This document shows, one piece after another, positions 1 through 5,940 of a DNA stretch of 7,366 bases. This DNA is from Roseiarcus sp031367195 (lineage in GTDB: Bacteria > Pseudomonadota > Alphaproteobacteria > Rhizobiales > Beijerinckiaceae), in assembly GCA_031367195.1 (NCBI GenBank), contig JANLPL010000016.1, forward strand, positions 1 to 7,366, given 5' to 3'. A program made the translations under genes and the position numbers. The notes under the pieces were generated by a model that worked only from the letters and a program-made list of their open reading frames with translations, had not been told where the DNA came from and made no database searches. Within the stretch, counting starts at the first letter, position 1; each line of letters opens with the position of its first letter.

Positions 1-300
1 CTCGTCACCTCGGCGCTCGCGGCTCTGTGCCACGTCCTGTTCGAGACCACCATCTGGCCGGCGAGCGGGACGGAGATCGCCGCCATCGTCGCGCTGGGCC
101 TCGGCCCGGTCGGGCTCGCCTTCTATCTCTGGGATTTCGGCGTCAAACACGGCGACATCCGCCTGCTTGGCGTCGCCGCCTACGCCGCCCCGGTCCTGTC
201 GACGATCCTGCTCGCGCTCGCGGGCTTCGCGCCCGCGAGCGCGACGCTGGGCCTCGCCTGCGCCGCGATTGTCGGCGGCGCCGTCATCGCCTCGCGTTAG
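1..300 (+). CDS. DMT/EamA-family transporter, C-terminal part (5' end outside window)
   Basis: The frame is open from the first base and stops at TAG 298-300, giving 99 residues of a protein that begins upstream of the window. The visible part is strongly hydrophobic, with about three membrane segments (residues ~25-45, 56-76 and 81-97 of the fragment). The stretch GLGPVGLAFYLWDFGVKHGD, followed by a run with AAPVLSTILLALAG, is typical of the second EamA repeat in drug/metabolite transporters, and closest in feel to the aromatic amino acid exporter YddG group. Such proteins are inner-membrane exporters of about 280-300 residues with ten helices. The substrate cannot be read from this fragment. 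Its stop codon overlaps the stop of the convergent acyltransferase gene by 4 bp (297-300). The family is a confident call; the YddG subgroup is tentative. Confidence 0.85.
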   Translation, partial: LVTSALAALCHVLFETTIWPASGTEIAAIVALGLGPVGLAFYLWDFGVKHGDIRLLGVAAYAAPVLSTILLALAGFAPASATLGLACAAIVGGAVIASR

Positions 301-1457
301 GCCTTTTGCAGCAGCCGCATCAGACCCGGCCGCCGCTTCACCGCGTCGCGCGCCGCGCGCGACGCGAGAAACACCGGCGCGGCGAGCCGCCCGAGCGCCG
401 TGACGCCGAACGCGCAATCGCGCAGCGGCTCCTCGATTTCGCACATCTGGTTCTTGTAGCGGCTCTCGCCGACGCCGAGATCGAAGGTGTTGAATCCGCG
501 CGCTATGGCGTCGCGCACGACTTCGATCAGCAACAACTCGCCCGGCGTCGCCGCCGCCGTCTCCGGCGCGCTGTCGTAGGAAACCACCAGCCCCGATAGC
601 CGCCGCCCCTGCGCCAATGCGCCGAACGCGGCCACTGCGCGCTCGCCCGCGAGCAGCGCGTGCATTTCCATCGCCGGCGCCTCGCCCGCGATCAACCCGC
701 GCAGCAGGTCGCGCACGTCGCGGGCGGCGAACGGATCGGCCACGCCGCGCCCGCGCGCCTGGGCGGCCTTGTGATCGAGCAGCGCGTCGAGGAAACGCCC
801 CGCCTCGGCTGGGTCGGCCGCGCGGGCGTGGATCACCGGCCCGAACGCCTCCAGCTTGCGCGCCTTCTTCCGCAGCTTCTTCTGCGTCGCGCGCGAGACA
901 TGCGCGTCGAGCCATTGGGTAGGCGTCGCCGTCAGCGCGCTGGCGAAGGCCGCATTCGCGCTTGCCCGGCCCGGCAGGCGCGCAAACAGATTGTCGCCGC
1001 CCTCCCAGGTCTCCGGCAGATTGAAAAACGCGAACAGATCAACGCCCGCCGAGCGCCCCGCCGCCCGCAACAACGCCCGCACGTCGGCTTCGCTCCAGAC
1101 GAGCCCGGGACGGAACAGCCCCATGTGATAATTGGCCCATCCGTCGCCGAGGAACCCAGCCGAGGTCAGCGGGCCGAATCGACGCAGCCGCAGCGGCAGC
1201 AGCGCTGCCGCTTGTCCCGCCGCATCGCGCGCGACGACGATCGCGAGCCGCGCGCCAAACGCCGCTTGCCACGACTGGGCGAAGCGCAAAGTCTGATAGG
1301 CCCCGCCGGACGGCTCCAATTCACGCCACGCCGCGCGCGCCTGCGCCGGATCAGCGAAACATTCCACCGACGCGAACGGACGCGCCAATGGGCGCGTGAG
1401 GGCGGGCGCGGGCGCGCCGCGCCTCGCGGACGGGGCGCGCTGGTCGGCAAGGGACAT
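297..1457 (-). CDS. GNAT-family acyltransferase of the CelD/BioF2 type (Acetyltransf_6)
   Basis: A 386-residue protein, probably a cytoplasmic acyl-CoA-dependent N- or O-acyltransferase acting on a surface-polysaccharide precursor. Long acyltransferases of this type (COG5653) usually sit in exopolysaccharide loci. Visible pieces are an N-terminal half with a YQTLRFAQSWQAAFG segment (~54-68), a basic helix RATQKKLRKKARKLEAFG (~189-206) as at the start of the BioF2-like GNAT domain, a central LSGLVVSYDS strand (~287-296), and the C-terminal FDLGVGESRYKNQMCE segment (~325-340) that is characteristic of this family. The frame stays open upstream to 1643, but I choose ATG at 1457. The AGGA at 1469-1466 sits 8 nt before it, and the upstream extension reads as non-protein sequence antisense to the deacetylase. 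It is divergent from the polysaccharide deacetylase and convergent with the transporter. The acceptor is unknown. Confidence 0.85.
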   Translation of the reverse strand: MSLADQRAPSARRGAPAPALTRPLARPFASVECFADPAQARAAWRELEPSGGAYQTLRFAQSWQAAFGARLAIVVARDAAGQAAALLPLRLRRFGPLTSAGFLGDGWANYHMGLFRPGLVWSEADVRALLRAAGRSAGVDLFAFFNLPETWEGGDNLFARLPGRASANAAFASALTATPTQWLDAHVSRATQKKLRKKARKLEAFGPVIHARAADPAEAGRFLDALLDHKAAQARGRGVADPFAARDVRDLLRGLIAGEAPAMEMHALLAGERAVAAFGALAQGRRLSGLVVSYDSAPETAAATPGELLLIEVVRDAIARGFNTFDLGVGESRYKNQMCEIEEPLRDCAFGVTALGRLAAPVFLASRAARDAVKRRPGLMRLLQKA

Positions 1458-1467
1458 GATCGCGATC
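1458..1467. other. 10-bp perfect palindrome next to the acyltransferase start codon
   Basis: GATCGCGATC reads the same on both strands. It lies in the divergent gap between the acyltransferase and deacetylase genes, directly before the acyltransferase ATG, and its outer bases touch that gene's Shine-Dalgarno. It could be a small operator, or chance in GC-rich DNA. There is no second copy in this gap and no clear -35/-10 pair beside it. Confidence 0.2.
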
Positions 1468-1532
1468 CTAAAGCCTCGACAATTACAATGCGTAAAGACG
1501 CCCGCGTTAGGCATGGACGATCGTTTCGTCGC

Positions 1533-1536
1533 GGAG
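1533..1536 (+). promoter_or_regulatory. Shine-Dalgarno (GGAG) supporting a TTG start for the deacetylase
   Basis: GGAG lies 6 nt upstream of TTG 1543-1545. The competing ATG at 1513 has only an AGG one base before it, which is too close to act as a ribosome binding site. This is the main sequence argument for the shorter protein. Confidence 0.5.
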
Positions 1537-1542
1537 ACCGTC

Positions 1543-2577
1543 TTGTCGCTCAAACGCGCCCTCATCGGCGTCGGCTTCGCCGCTCTGGCGACATCGGGCC
1601 TGCATCGGGCGTTTGCCGCGCCCGGCGCCGGCTTCATTCTCACGCTGCATCGCGTGCGGCCGTTTCGGCCGCTGTTGCCCGGCTACGCGCCCAACCGCCT
1701 GCTCGAAGTGACGCCTGAATTTCTCGACCAGGCGCTTACGCTGATCTCAGCGCGCGGCTTCGCCTTCGTCACCCTCGCCGAGGCGGCGAGGCGGCTGCGC
1801 GTGGGCGGCCCGCCGTTCGTGGCGCTGACCTTCGACGACGGCTATCGCGACACAAGCGACGCCGCTTTGCCGGTGCTCGAACGCCATAACGCCCCCGCGA
1901 CGGTCTATTTCGCCCCCGGAATCATCGAGCGCACAGCCCGCCTGTGGTGGCTCGAACTGGAAGAGGCGATCCGCCGGCTCGATGCGATCGAGAGCGGCGG
2001 GCTGCGCCTGCCCGCGCGAAACGCGGCGGAAAAATCGGCCGCCTTCGAGCGCCTCTATTGGGCCCTGCGCGCCCGCCCCGAAGCCGAATTGCTCGACGCC
2101 GTCGCCGCATTGGCGGCTAAGGCCGGCGTGAACGCCATCACCCTCGCCGAGCCTGACTTCCTCGACTGGGACGAGACCCTCGCTTTCGCCCGCCATCCCT
2201 TGGTGAGCGTCGGCGCGCATAGCCTGAGCCATCGCCGCCTCGCGCAATGGCCTCTTGCCGACGCGCGCGCCGAGATTTTCGGCTGCAAGGCGGTTCTGGA
2301 GACCCGTCTCGGCGTCCCCGTGACGAGCCTCTCCTATCCCGTCGGCGATCCCACCAGCGCCACCGCTCGCGAATTCGCGCTGGCGCGCGAGGCCGGCTTC
2401 GAGACCGCGGTGACGACGCGGCCGGGTATGTTGTTCGCCGAACACTCCGATCACCTGCACGCCCTGCCGCGCGTTTCGCTCAACGGTCTGTGGCAGGATC
2501 TGCGCTATCTCGACCTGCTGCTGTCGGGCGCGCCGTTCCGGCTGTGGAACCGCGGACGCCGGCTCAACGTCGCGTGA
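1543..2577 (+). CDS. Polysaccharide deacetylase (NodB homology domain, carbohydrate esterase 4)
   Basis: A 344-residue metal-dependent deacetylase expected to remove N- or O-acetyl groups from a polysaccharide or its lipid-linked precursor. The NodB core is clear. Motif 1 is TFDDGYRD (residues 96-103), with the catalytic-base and metal-binding Asp pair at 98/99. Motif 2 is HSLSH (226-230), giving two His metal ligands. A later YPVGD (265-269) corresponds to the motif 3 region. Residues 1-20 are only moderately hydrophobic (LKRALIGVGFAALATSG) and I would not call a signal peptide. The start is uncertain: TTG 1543 has a good GGAG, and the resulting MSLKRALI opening followed by an LTLHRVRP segment matches what I recall of alphaproteobacterial relatives. 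ATG 1513 would add ten residues. The insert of about 120 residues between motifs 1 and 2 is usual for this long subgroup. The gene is divergent from the acyltransferase, and its 3' end overlaps the DUF2842 gene by 14 bp. The substrate is unknown. Confidence 0.9.
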   Translation: MSLKRALIGVGFAALATSGLHRAFAAPGAGFILTLHRVRPFRPLLPGYAPNRLLEVTPEFLDQALTLISARGFAFVTLAEAARRLRVGGPPFVALTFDDGYRDTSDAALPVLERHNAPATVYFAPGIIERTARLWWLELEEAIRRLDAIESGGLRLPARNAAEKSAAFERLYWALRARPEAELLDAVAALAAKAGVNAITLAEPDFLDWDETLAFARHPLVSVGAHSLSHRRLAQWPLADARAEIFGCKAVLETRLGVPVTSLSYPVGDPTSATAREFALAREAGFETAVTTRPGMLFAEHSDHLHALPRVSLNGLWQDLRYLDLLLSGAPFRLWNRGRRLNVA

Positions 2578-2782
2578 ACCGCCCGCTCTCCATCCACAGG
2601 ATCAGCGGCATCAGCGGCAGCACCCAGACGAGGCCGAGCACGACATAAACCGCCGTGCGCGCCAGTTCCGGCGCTTCGTTAACGGGACGCGAATCCGCCA
2701 GCGCCATCGCGACGAGGGCGTAAAACAGCACGAACGCGAGCATGCCCACGCCGCCGACCAGTTTGCGTATTCGTGACGACAT
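2564..2782 (-). CDS. DUF2842 small membrane protein
   Basis: A 72-residue protein with two predicted membrane helices (about residues 8-29 and 44-64) and a short basic C-terminus. The second helix, with the GLVWVLPLMPLILWM pattern, is the hallmark of DUF2842, a family of roughly 70-residue inner-membrane proteins found mainly in alphaproteobacteria and without an assigned function. The ATG at 2782 is preferred because AGGA at 2791-2788 lies 5 nt before it. The longer frame reaching back to 2992 would run antisense through the methyltransferase gene and adds a non-membrane, Arg/Ser-rich segment. It is convergent with the deacetylase (14-bp overlap, 2564-2577) and divergent from the methyltransferase. 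The family call is good; the role is unknown. Confidence 0.85.
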   Translation of the reverse strand: MSSRIRKLVGGVGMLAFVLFYALVAMALADSRPVNEAPELARTAVYVVLGLVWVLPLMPLILWMESGRFTRR

Positions 2783-2846
2783 CGTAGTCCTATACGATCC
2801 CGCCGCCAGGCCGTCCACTGCGAGAAGCCTGACCGGTTCCACATTC

Positions 2847-2852
2847 GAGGAG
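2847..2852 (+). promoter_or_regulatory. Strong Shine-Dalgarno (GAGGAG) fixing the methyltransferase start
   Basis: GAGGAG is placed 9 nt before ATG 2862. The frame is open upstream to 2742, but no comparable ribosome binding site is seen there, so translation most likely begins at 2862. Confidence 0.65.
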
Positions 2853-2861
2853 ATCGCGCGT

Positions 2862-4016
2862 ATGGATGCGAAGCTTGAGCGGCGGCTGGCGGGCCTGCCC
2901 GCGCTCGACCGGCGCAACGCAGCGGCCCAGGCCGTAACTTGCAAGATTTGCCATAGCGCAACCCAGTTTTCAGGCCTGACCGATTTCCTCAAATGCGCCG
3001 GCGGCCATGTGTTCGGCCGATCCGGCGTTGGCGTCGACTGGCGAACCTGCCCTCATTGCGAATTTCTGTTCACGTCGTTCTTCGACGACTGGACCGCCGA
3101 GGATTTCGCGCGGTTCGTTTACAACGACGACTACATCAAGGTGGACCCGGAATATTCCGGCGTCCGTTCGCAGCGCGTGTTCGCTTCGTTGATCCCGCTG
3201 TTGCCCAAAAACGGCGCGGCGCGCGTGCTCGACTTCGGCGGCGGCGCCGGCGGGCTCGCCAGGCTGTTGCGCGAGCGCGGAATCGACGCGACCAGTTACG
3301 ACCCGTTCTCTTCCTCCGAACGCCCGGCCGGCAAATTCGATCTCATCACTTGCGTCGAGGTGTTCGAACATTCGCCCGATCCCACGGCGACGATGGCGGA
3401 AGTCGCTTCGTTTCTGGCTCCGGGCGGCGCCATCCTGTTGGGCGTCAGCCTGCAACCCGCCAATATCGGGCAGATCGGCCCCTCCTGGTGGTATTGCGCG
3501 CCGCGCAACGGCCATTGCTCGACCTATTCGCTGAAGACACTGGCGCTGCTGGGAAATAGCTGCGCGCTGACGCTTCATGCCGACGAACGCGTGCACTGGG
3601 TCTGCTGGTGTTTCGCCGACGCGCCGTCCGATCTCGCGCGGCGGATCGGCCCCGCCTTCCAGTTCGTGACGATCGGTGCGCCCAAAAGCAATGCGGCGGG
3701 CTGGCATGGGGCCGAAAACGAATTTCGCTGGAGCGCCGCCGAGACCCTCAACTGGCGCTTCCCCGTCGCCGACGCGCCGGCGACCGTTCGGGTGAAGCTG
3801 CTGTACAAGATGGAGCCCGTCCCCGGTTTCGCGCGCAGCTGCAAGCTTATTGTGCAGGGAAAGCCCGTGCCGGTCGGCCCCGGCGCGACGATCGACATCG
3901 CCATGTCCGCGCCGGGCGACATCACCGCCGTTCTGACCCAGGACAACCTCATCTGCCCGGCCGACCGCGGCTCGACCGACAGGCGCAGGCTCGGCGTGGC
4001 GCTGCTGATGGACTGA
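2862..4016 (+). CDS. Class I SAM-dependent methyltransferase with N-terminal paired-Cys segment and C-terminal extra domain
   Basis: A 384-residue protein in three parts. Residues ~25-70 contain CKIC (27-30) and CPHC (63-66), a likely zinc-ribbon-like site. Residues ~118-250 are a Rossmann methyltransferase (Methyltransf_23 type): motif I VLDFGGGAGG (122-131) binds SAM, D147 in SYDPF is a candidate ribose-binding acidic residue, and FDLITCVEVFEHSPDP (159-174) plus LAPGGAILLG (185-194) are the later motifs. Residues ~285-384 form a separate beta-rich region (LNWRFP, VRVKLLY, CKLIVQGKPVPVG, DRRRLGVALL). It resembles accessory domains I associate with alphaproteobacterial glycan-biosynthesis proteins, which is a weak recollection. 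Zinc plus methyltransferase architecture is known among sugar C-methyltransferases and similar enzymes, so a sugar or glycan substrate is plausible but inferred. It is divergent from the DUF2842 gene and convergent with the DUF2244 gene (9 bp between stops). Confidence 0.85.
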   Translation: MDAKLERRLAGLPALDRRNAAAQAVTCKICHSATQFSGLTDFLKCAGGHVFGRSGVGVDWRTCPHCEFLFTSFFDDWTAEDFARFVYNDDYIKVDPEYSGVRSQRVFASLIPLLPKNGAARVLDFGGGAGGLARLLRERGIDATSYDPFSSSERPAGKFDLITCVEVFEHSPDPTATMAEVASFLAPGGAILLGVSLQPANIGQIGPSWWYCAPRNGHCSTYSLKTLALLGNSCALTLHADERVHWVCWCFADAPSDLARRIGPAFQFVTIGAPKSNAAGWHGAENEFRWSAAETLNWRFPVADAPATVRVKLLYKMEPVPGFARSCKLIVQGKPVPVGPGATIDIAMSAPGDITAVLTQDNLICPADRGSTDRRRLGVALLMD

Positions 4017-4025
4017 CCCCGCGGC

Positions 4026-4523
4026 TCAGGAATAACGCGGCCCGCTGCGCGCTAGGGCCAGCGCGCGCGTGAATTCGCCCGCGAATTGCGCCTTGCGGTC
4101 CGGTCCGACGCCGCTGGCGATCCGCCACGAGCGGCCCCGGCTGTGCAGCGTCAGCCGCTGCGGACCATAATCCTCGTCGTCGACCCGCTCCAGCCGCACC
4201 CAGCTCGGCGTCAACCGCCATTCCCGCCGTTGGCCCGCCGCGCTGATGCGCGCGAAGGTCAGCTCGAAATAGGTCAGCCGGAAATGCTCGCAGGCGCGGG
4301 CGGCGTGGAAATTGAGCCGGAAGGCGAGATAGATCGCCAATACATCGAGCCCGAAAAAGCCCACGACCGGCCATGCGCCCAGGAGGTAGAACGGCACGCT
4401 GAGCGCCGCGCTGGCGCATCCGACCACGATCATCAGCGTGCGAAAACCGACTGGACCGAGCGAGCGGTGCGGCCGCAGCGTATCCTCGAACAGCGGCGCG
4501 TCGTTTTCGGGCGGCAGCGACAT
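4026..4523 (-). CDS. DUF2244 membrane protein
   Basis: A 165-residue protein. After a hydrophilic N-terminus containing LRPHRSLGPVGF (16-27) come two membrane helices (about 25-48 and 51-70). A cytoplasmic-type beta-rich C-terminal half follows (EHFRLTYFELTFARI, WVRLERVDDE, LTLHSRGRSWRIA). This layout and the PHRSL opening are typical of DUF2244, a proteobacterial family without a known function. ATG 4523 gives the usual length and has an AAGAG-like site 5 nt upstream. An in-frame ATG at 4559 would add twelve residues (MSACPHPPQRAA) and lies only 11 bp from the nth start. The gene is divergent from nth, a neighbour pair I recall from other Rhizobiales. It ends 9 bp from the methyltransferase stop. 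Confidence 0.85.
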   Translation of the reverse strand: MSLPPENDAPLFEDTLRPHRSLGPVGFRTLMIVVGCASAALSVPFYLLGAWPVVGFFGLDVLAIYLAFRLNFHAARACEHFRLTYFELTFARISAAGQRREWRLTPSWVRLERVDDEDYGPQRLTLHSRGRSWRIASGVGPDRKAQFAGEFTRALALARSGPRYS

Positions 4524-4570
4524 GGCGGCTCTTTGTGGCGGATGCGGGCAGGCTGACATATAGGATGGTC

Positions 4571-5245
4571 ATGGGGCAAGAGAAACGGCGACCCTCCGCG
4601 CGGGGATCAACGAAAATTGCGGCGCGCGCGGCGGCGATTTTCGAGCGCCTCGCGGCCGCCGCGCCCGAGCCGCGCACCGAGCTTGAGTACGTCAATCCCT
4701 ACACGCTGCTGGTCGCCGTGGCTTTGTCGGCGCAGGCGACGGACGTCAGCGTCAACAAGGCGACGCGTGGGCTGTTCACGGTGGTCGACACTCCGCGGAA
4801 GATGGTCGCGCTCGGCGAGGACGCTCTGCGCGAGCGCATCAAAACGATTGGCCTGTTCCGCAACAAGGCGAAAAACGTGATCGCGCTGTCGCAGGCCTTG
4901 ATCGACCAGCATGGCGGCCAAGTCCCGCGCGAACGCGAGGCTTTGGAGGCGCTGCCCGGGGTCGGCCGCAAGACGGCCAATGTCGTGCTCAACGTCGCCT
5001 TCGGCGAGCCGACGCTGGCGGTCGACACGCATGTGTTTCGGGTCGGGAACCGTTTAGGGATCGCGCCCGGCAAGACGCCGCGCGAGGTCGAGGACGGGCT
5101 GATGCGCGTGATCCCGCCGAAGTTTCTGCCGCACGCGCACCACTGGCTGATCCTGCACGGGCGCTATACCTGCAAGGCGCGGGCGCCGGAGTGCGGGCGA
5201 TGCCTGATCAGCGATTTGTGTGGGTGGGTGGGGAAGGCGGGGTGA
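4571..5245 (+). CDS. nth: Endonuclease III (DNA glycosylase/AP lyase)
   Basis: A 224-residue base-excision repair enzyme that removes oxidised pyrimidines and cleaves the abasic site by beta-elimination. All hallmarks are present. The helix-hairpin-helix LPGVGRKTA is at 128-136, with the Schiff-base lysine at 134. The catalytic Asp is D152 in VDTHVFRVGNRLG. The C-terminal [4Fe-4S] loop has Cys at 201, 208, 211 and 217, with the canonical C-x6-C-x2-C-x5-C spacing. E. coli Nth has 211 residues, so the length is normal with a short basic N-terminal extension. I start at ATG 4571, which has TAGGA upstream at 5 nt spacing. ATG 4565 (two residues longer) and ATG 4535 (overlapping the DUF2244 start region) are alternatives. 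The 47-bp divergent gap to the DUF2244 gene must hold any promoter for both. The function is near certain. Confidence 0.97.
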   Translation: MGQEKRRPSARGSTKIAARAAAIFERLAAAAPEPRTELEYVNPYTLLVAVALSAQATDVSVNKATRGLFTVVDTPRKMVALGEDALRERIKTIGLFRNKAKNVIALSQALIDQHGGQVPREREALEALPGVGRKTANVVLNVAFGEPTLAVDTHVFRVGNRLGIAPGKTPREVEDGLMRVIPPKFLPHAHHWLILHGRYTCKARAPECGRCLISDLCGWVGKAG

Positions 5246-5367
5246 GGGAAGCAGAGAGCTTGCCAGATTGGCCCGATGTGGCGCAGGCAAGGTCAGCCCG
5301 AAGGCGTTAATCACTCTCGTCAGTGGCGCCGCAATTCCAGCTTCGTAGATAAACAGGGCGCCGACCT
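5246..5367. other. Non-coding junction between nth and the low-GC cassette
   Basis: This 122-bp gap separates the nth and DUF4276 stops, which converge. The first ~60 bp keep the composition of the nth side, and AT-richer sequence begins around 5300. A 6-bp inverted repeat (CTTGCC 5259-5264 and GGCAAG 5286-5291) with a 21-nt loop and no T run is too weak to call a terminator. GGCGCC occurs at 5325-5330 and 5357-5362. I see no gene, tRNA end or transposon end. Confidence 0.5.
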
Positions 5368-5940
5368 TTATGGGAACTCAGGTAAATCGCCTGCCCATCG
5401 TAGCGCAGAGACAAACGCGTGAAAGCTCTTGGACCGATTTTCGCTGAGGCTGAGATGTGGAGCGATTTGCCTTGCGAGGGCGATTTGCCCACCATTGGCG
5501 ATCCTTGCTTTGAAAAACTGCTTTGCATTGCCAATTTTTTCTGGATTTCGTAGGGTCGCACTTCGCTTGTGGGATTCTAGAGACGTCTCGCTCAAGAGTC
5601 CGGCTCGCGAAACAGCGTCCAGGTCACCGAGGTACCAGCTCTCAAGCTCCTGAACGACCAATCGAATTTTCACTCGACCGGTAGCTGCGGTTGGGAGAAG
5701 AGACAGTAAGCGGCTTTTCAATTGCCAGCACACTGCTCGATCGTTGTCGCGCATAACGACAAAGCGTGGTGGCGTGTGTGCTCGCCAGTGACCGATCTTG
5801 CGAGGAAACGACTGCTCCAGATCGCTCTTGCCTTGGTGTTGCAGAAAAATAGCGCGATCAGACAGTCCGAGCTTTTCAGCAAGTGACTCGGCGACAATGC
5901 GCGCTGAGGGCTCTTCCGTCAAAACAACGACATCCGTCAT
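5368..5940 (-). CDS. DUF4276 protein with Toprim-like acidic motifs, partner of the adjacent ATPase
   Basis: A complete 190-residue protein matching DUF4276. The order is a first strand with VVVLTEEPSARIV (residues 4-16), VVMRDNDRAVCWQLKSRLL (61-79), VQELESWYLGDLDAV (96-110), RNPEK (131-135) and a C-terminal NRSKSFHAFVSAL (168-180). The glutamate after strand 1 (E9) and the DND at 65-67 sit where Toprim metal-binding Glu and DxD residues would be, so a metal-dependent nuclease is plausible. The ELESWYLGDL block is the most diagnostic family signature. The gene has no clear Shine-Dalgarno; its ATG overlaps the ATPase stop in ATGA (5937-5940), so translation is probably coupled. DUF4276 genes commonly follow AAA ATPase genes. 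Here E replaces the Gly and A replaces the second Glu of the more usual VEGPSE-type opening. Nuclease activity and a defence role are inferences. Confidence 0.85.
   Translation of the reverse strand: MTDVVVLTEEPSARIVAESLAEKLGLSDRAIFLQHQGKSDLEQSFPRKIGHWRAHTPPRFVVMRDNDRAVCWQLKSRLLSLLPTAATGRVKIRLVVQELESWYLGDLDAVSRAGLLSETSLESHKRSATLRNPEKIGNAKQFFKARIANGGQIALARQIAPHLSLSENRSKSFHAFVSALRWAGDLPEFP
5937..5940 (-). promoter_or_regulatory. ATGA stop/start overlap coupling the ATPase and DUF4276 genes
   Basis: On the minus strand the four bases read ATGA: ATG starts the DUF4276 protein and TGA ends the ATPase. No recognisable Shine-Dalgarno precedes the ATG, so reinitiation by ribosomes finishing the ATPase is the likely mode of translation. 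This would tie the amounts of the two proteins together. Confidence 0.8.

Noticed and set aside
660..1718. Long forward open frame (352 codons) across the acyltransferase gene
   Set aside because: It is very rich in Arg, Ala and Gln, without any domain pattern. It lies opposite a clear acyltransferase and runs into the deacetylase start in another frame, as expected of a shadow frame in GC-rich DNA.
1747..2460. Reverse open frame (237 codons) opposite the polysaccharide deacetylase
   Set aside because: No recognisable motif, Gly/Ala/Arg/Glu-rich, and fully antisense to a gene with intact NodB motifs.
2970..3707. Reverse open frame (245 codons) opposite the methyltransferase
   Set aside because: Its composition is low in complexity and typical of an antisense frame; the forward strand holds the SAM-binding motifs and a strong ribosome binding site.
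5259..5291. Inverted repeat CTTGCC/GGCAAG after nth as a terminator
   Set aside because: The stem is only 6 bp with a 21-nt loop and no following T run, so it is well within chance in this composition.
5325..5362. Two GGCGCC copies near the cassette edge as insertion-site repeats
   Set aside because: This is a 6-bp self-palindromic GC word, common in the genome, and it has no matching copy at the leuC junction. No direct repeat flanking the low-GC segment was found by eye.
5307..5561. Reverse 84-codon frame overlapping the 3' part of the DUF4276 gene
   Set aside because: It overlaps the DUF4276 coding sequence in another frame on the same strand, has no motif and no good ribosome binding site.
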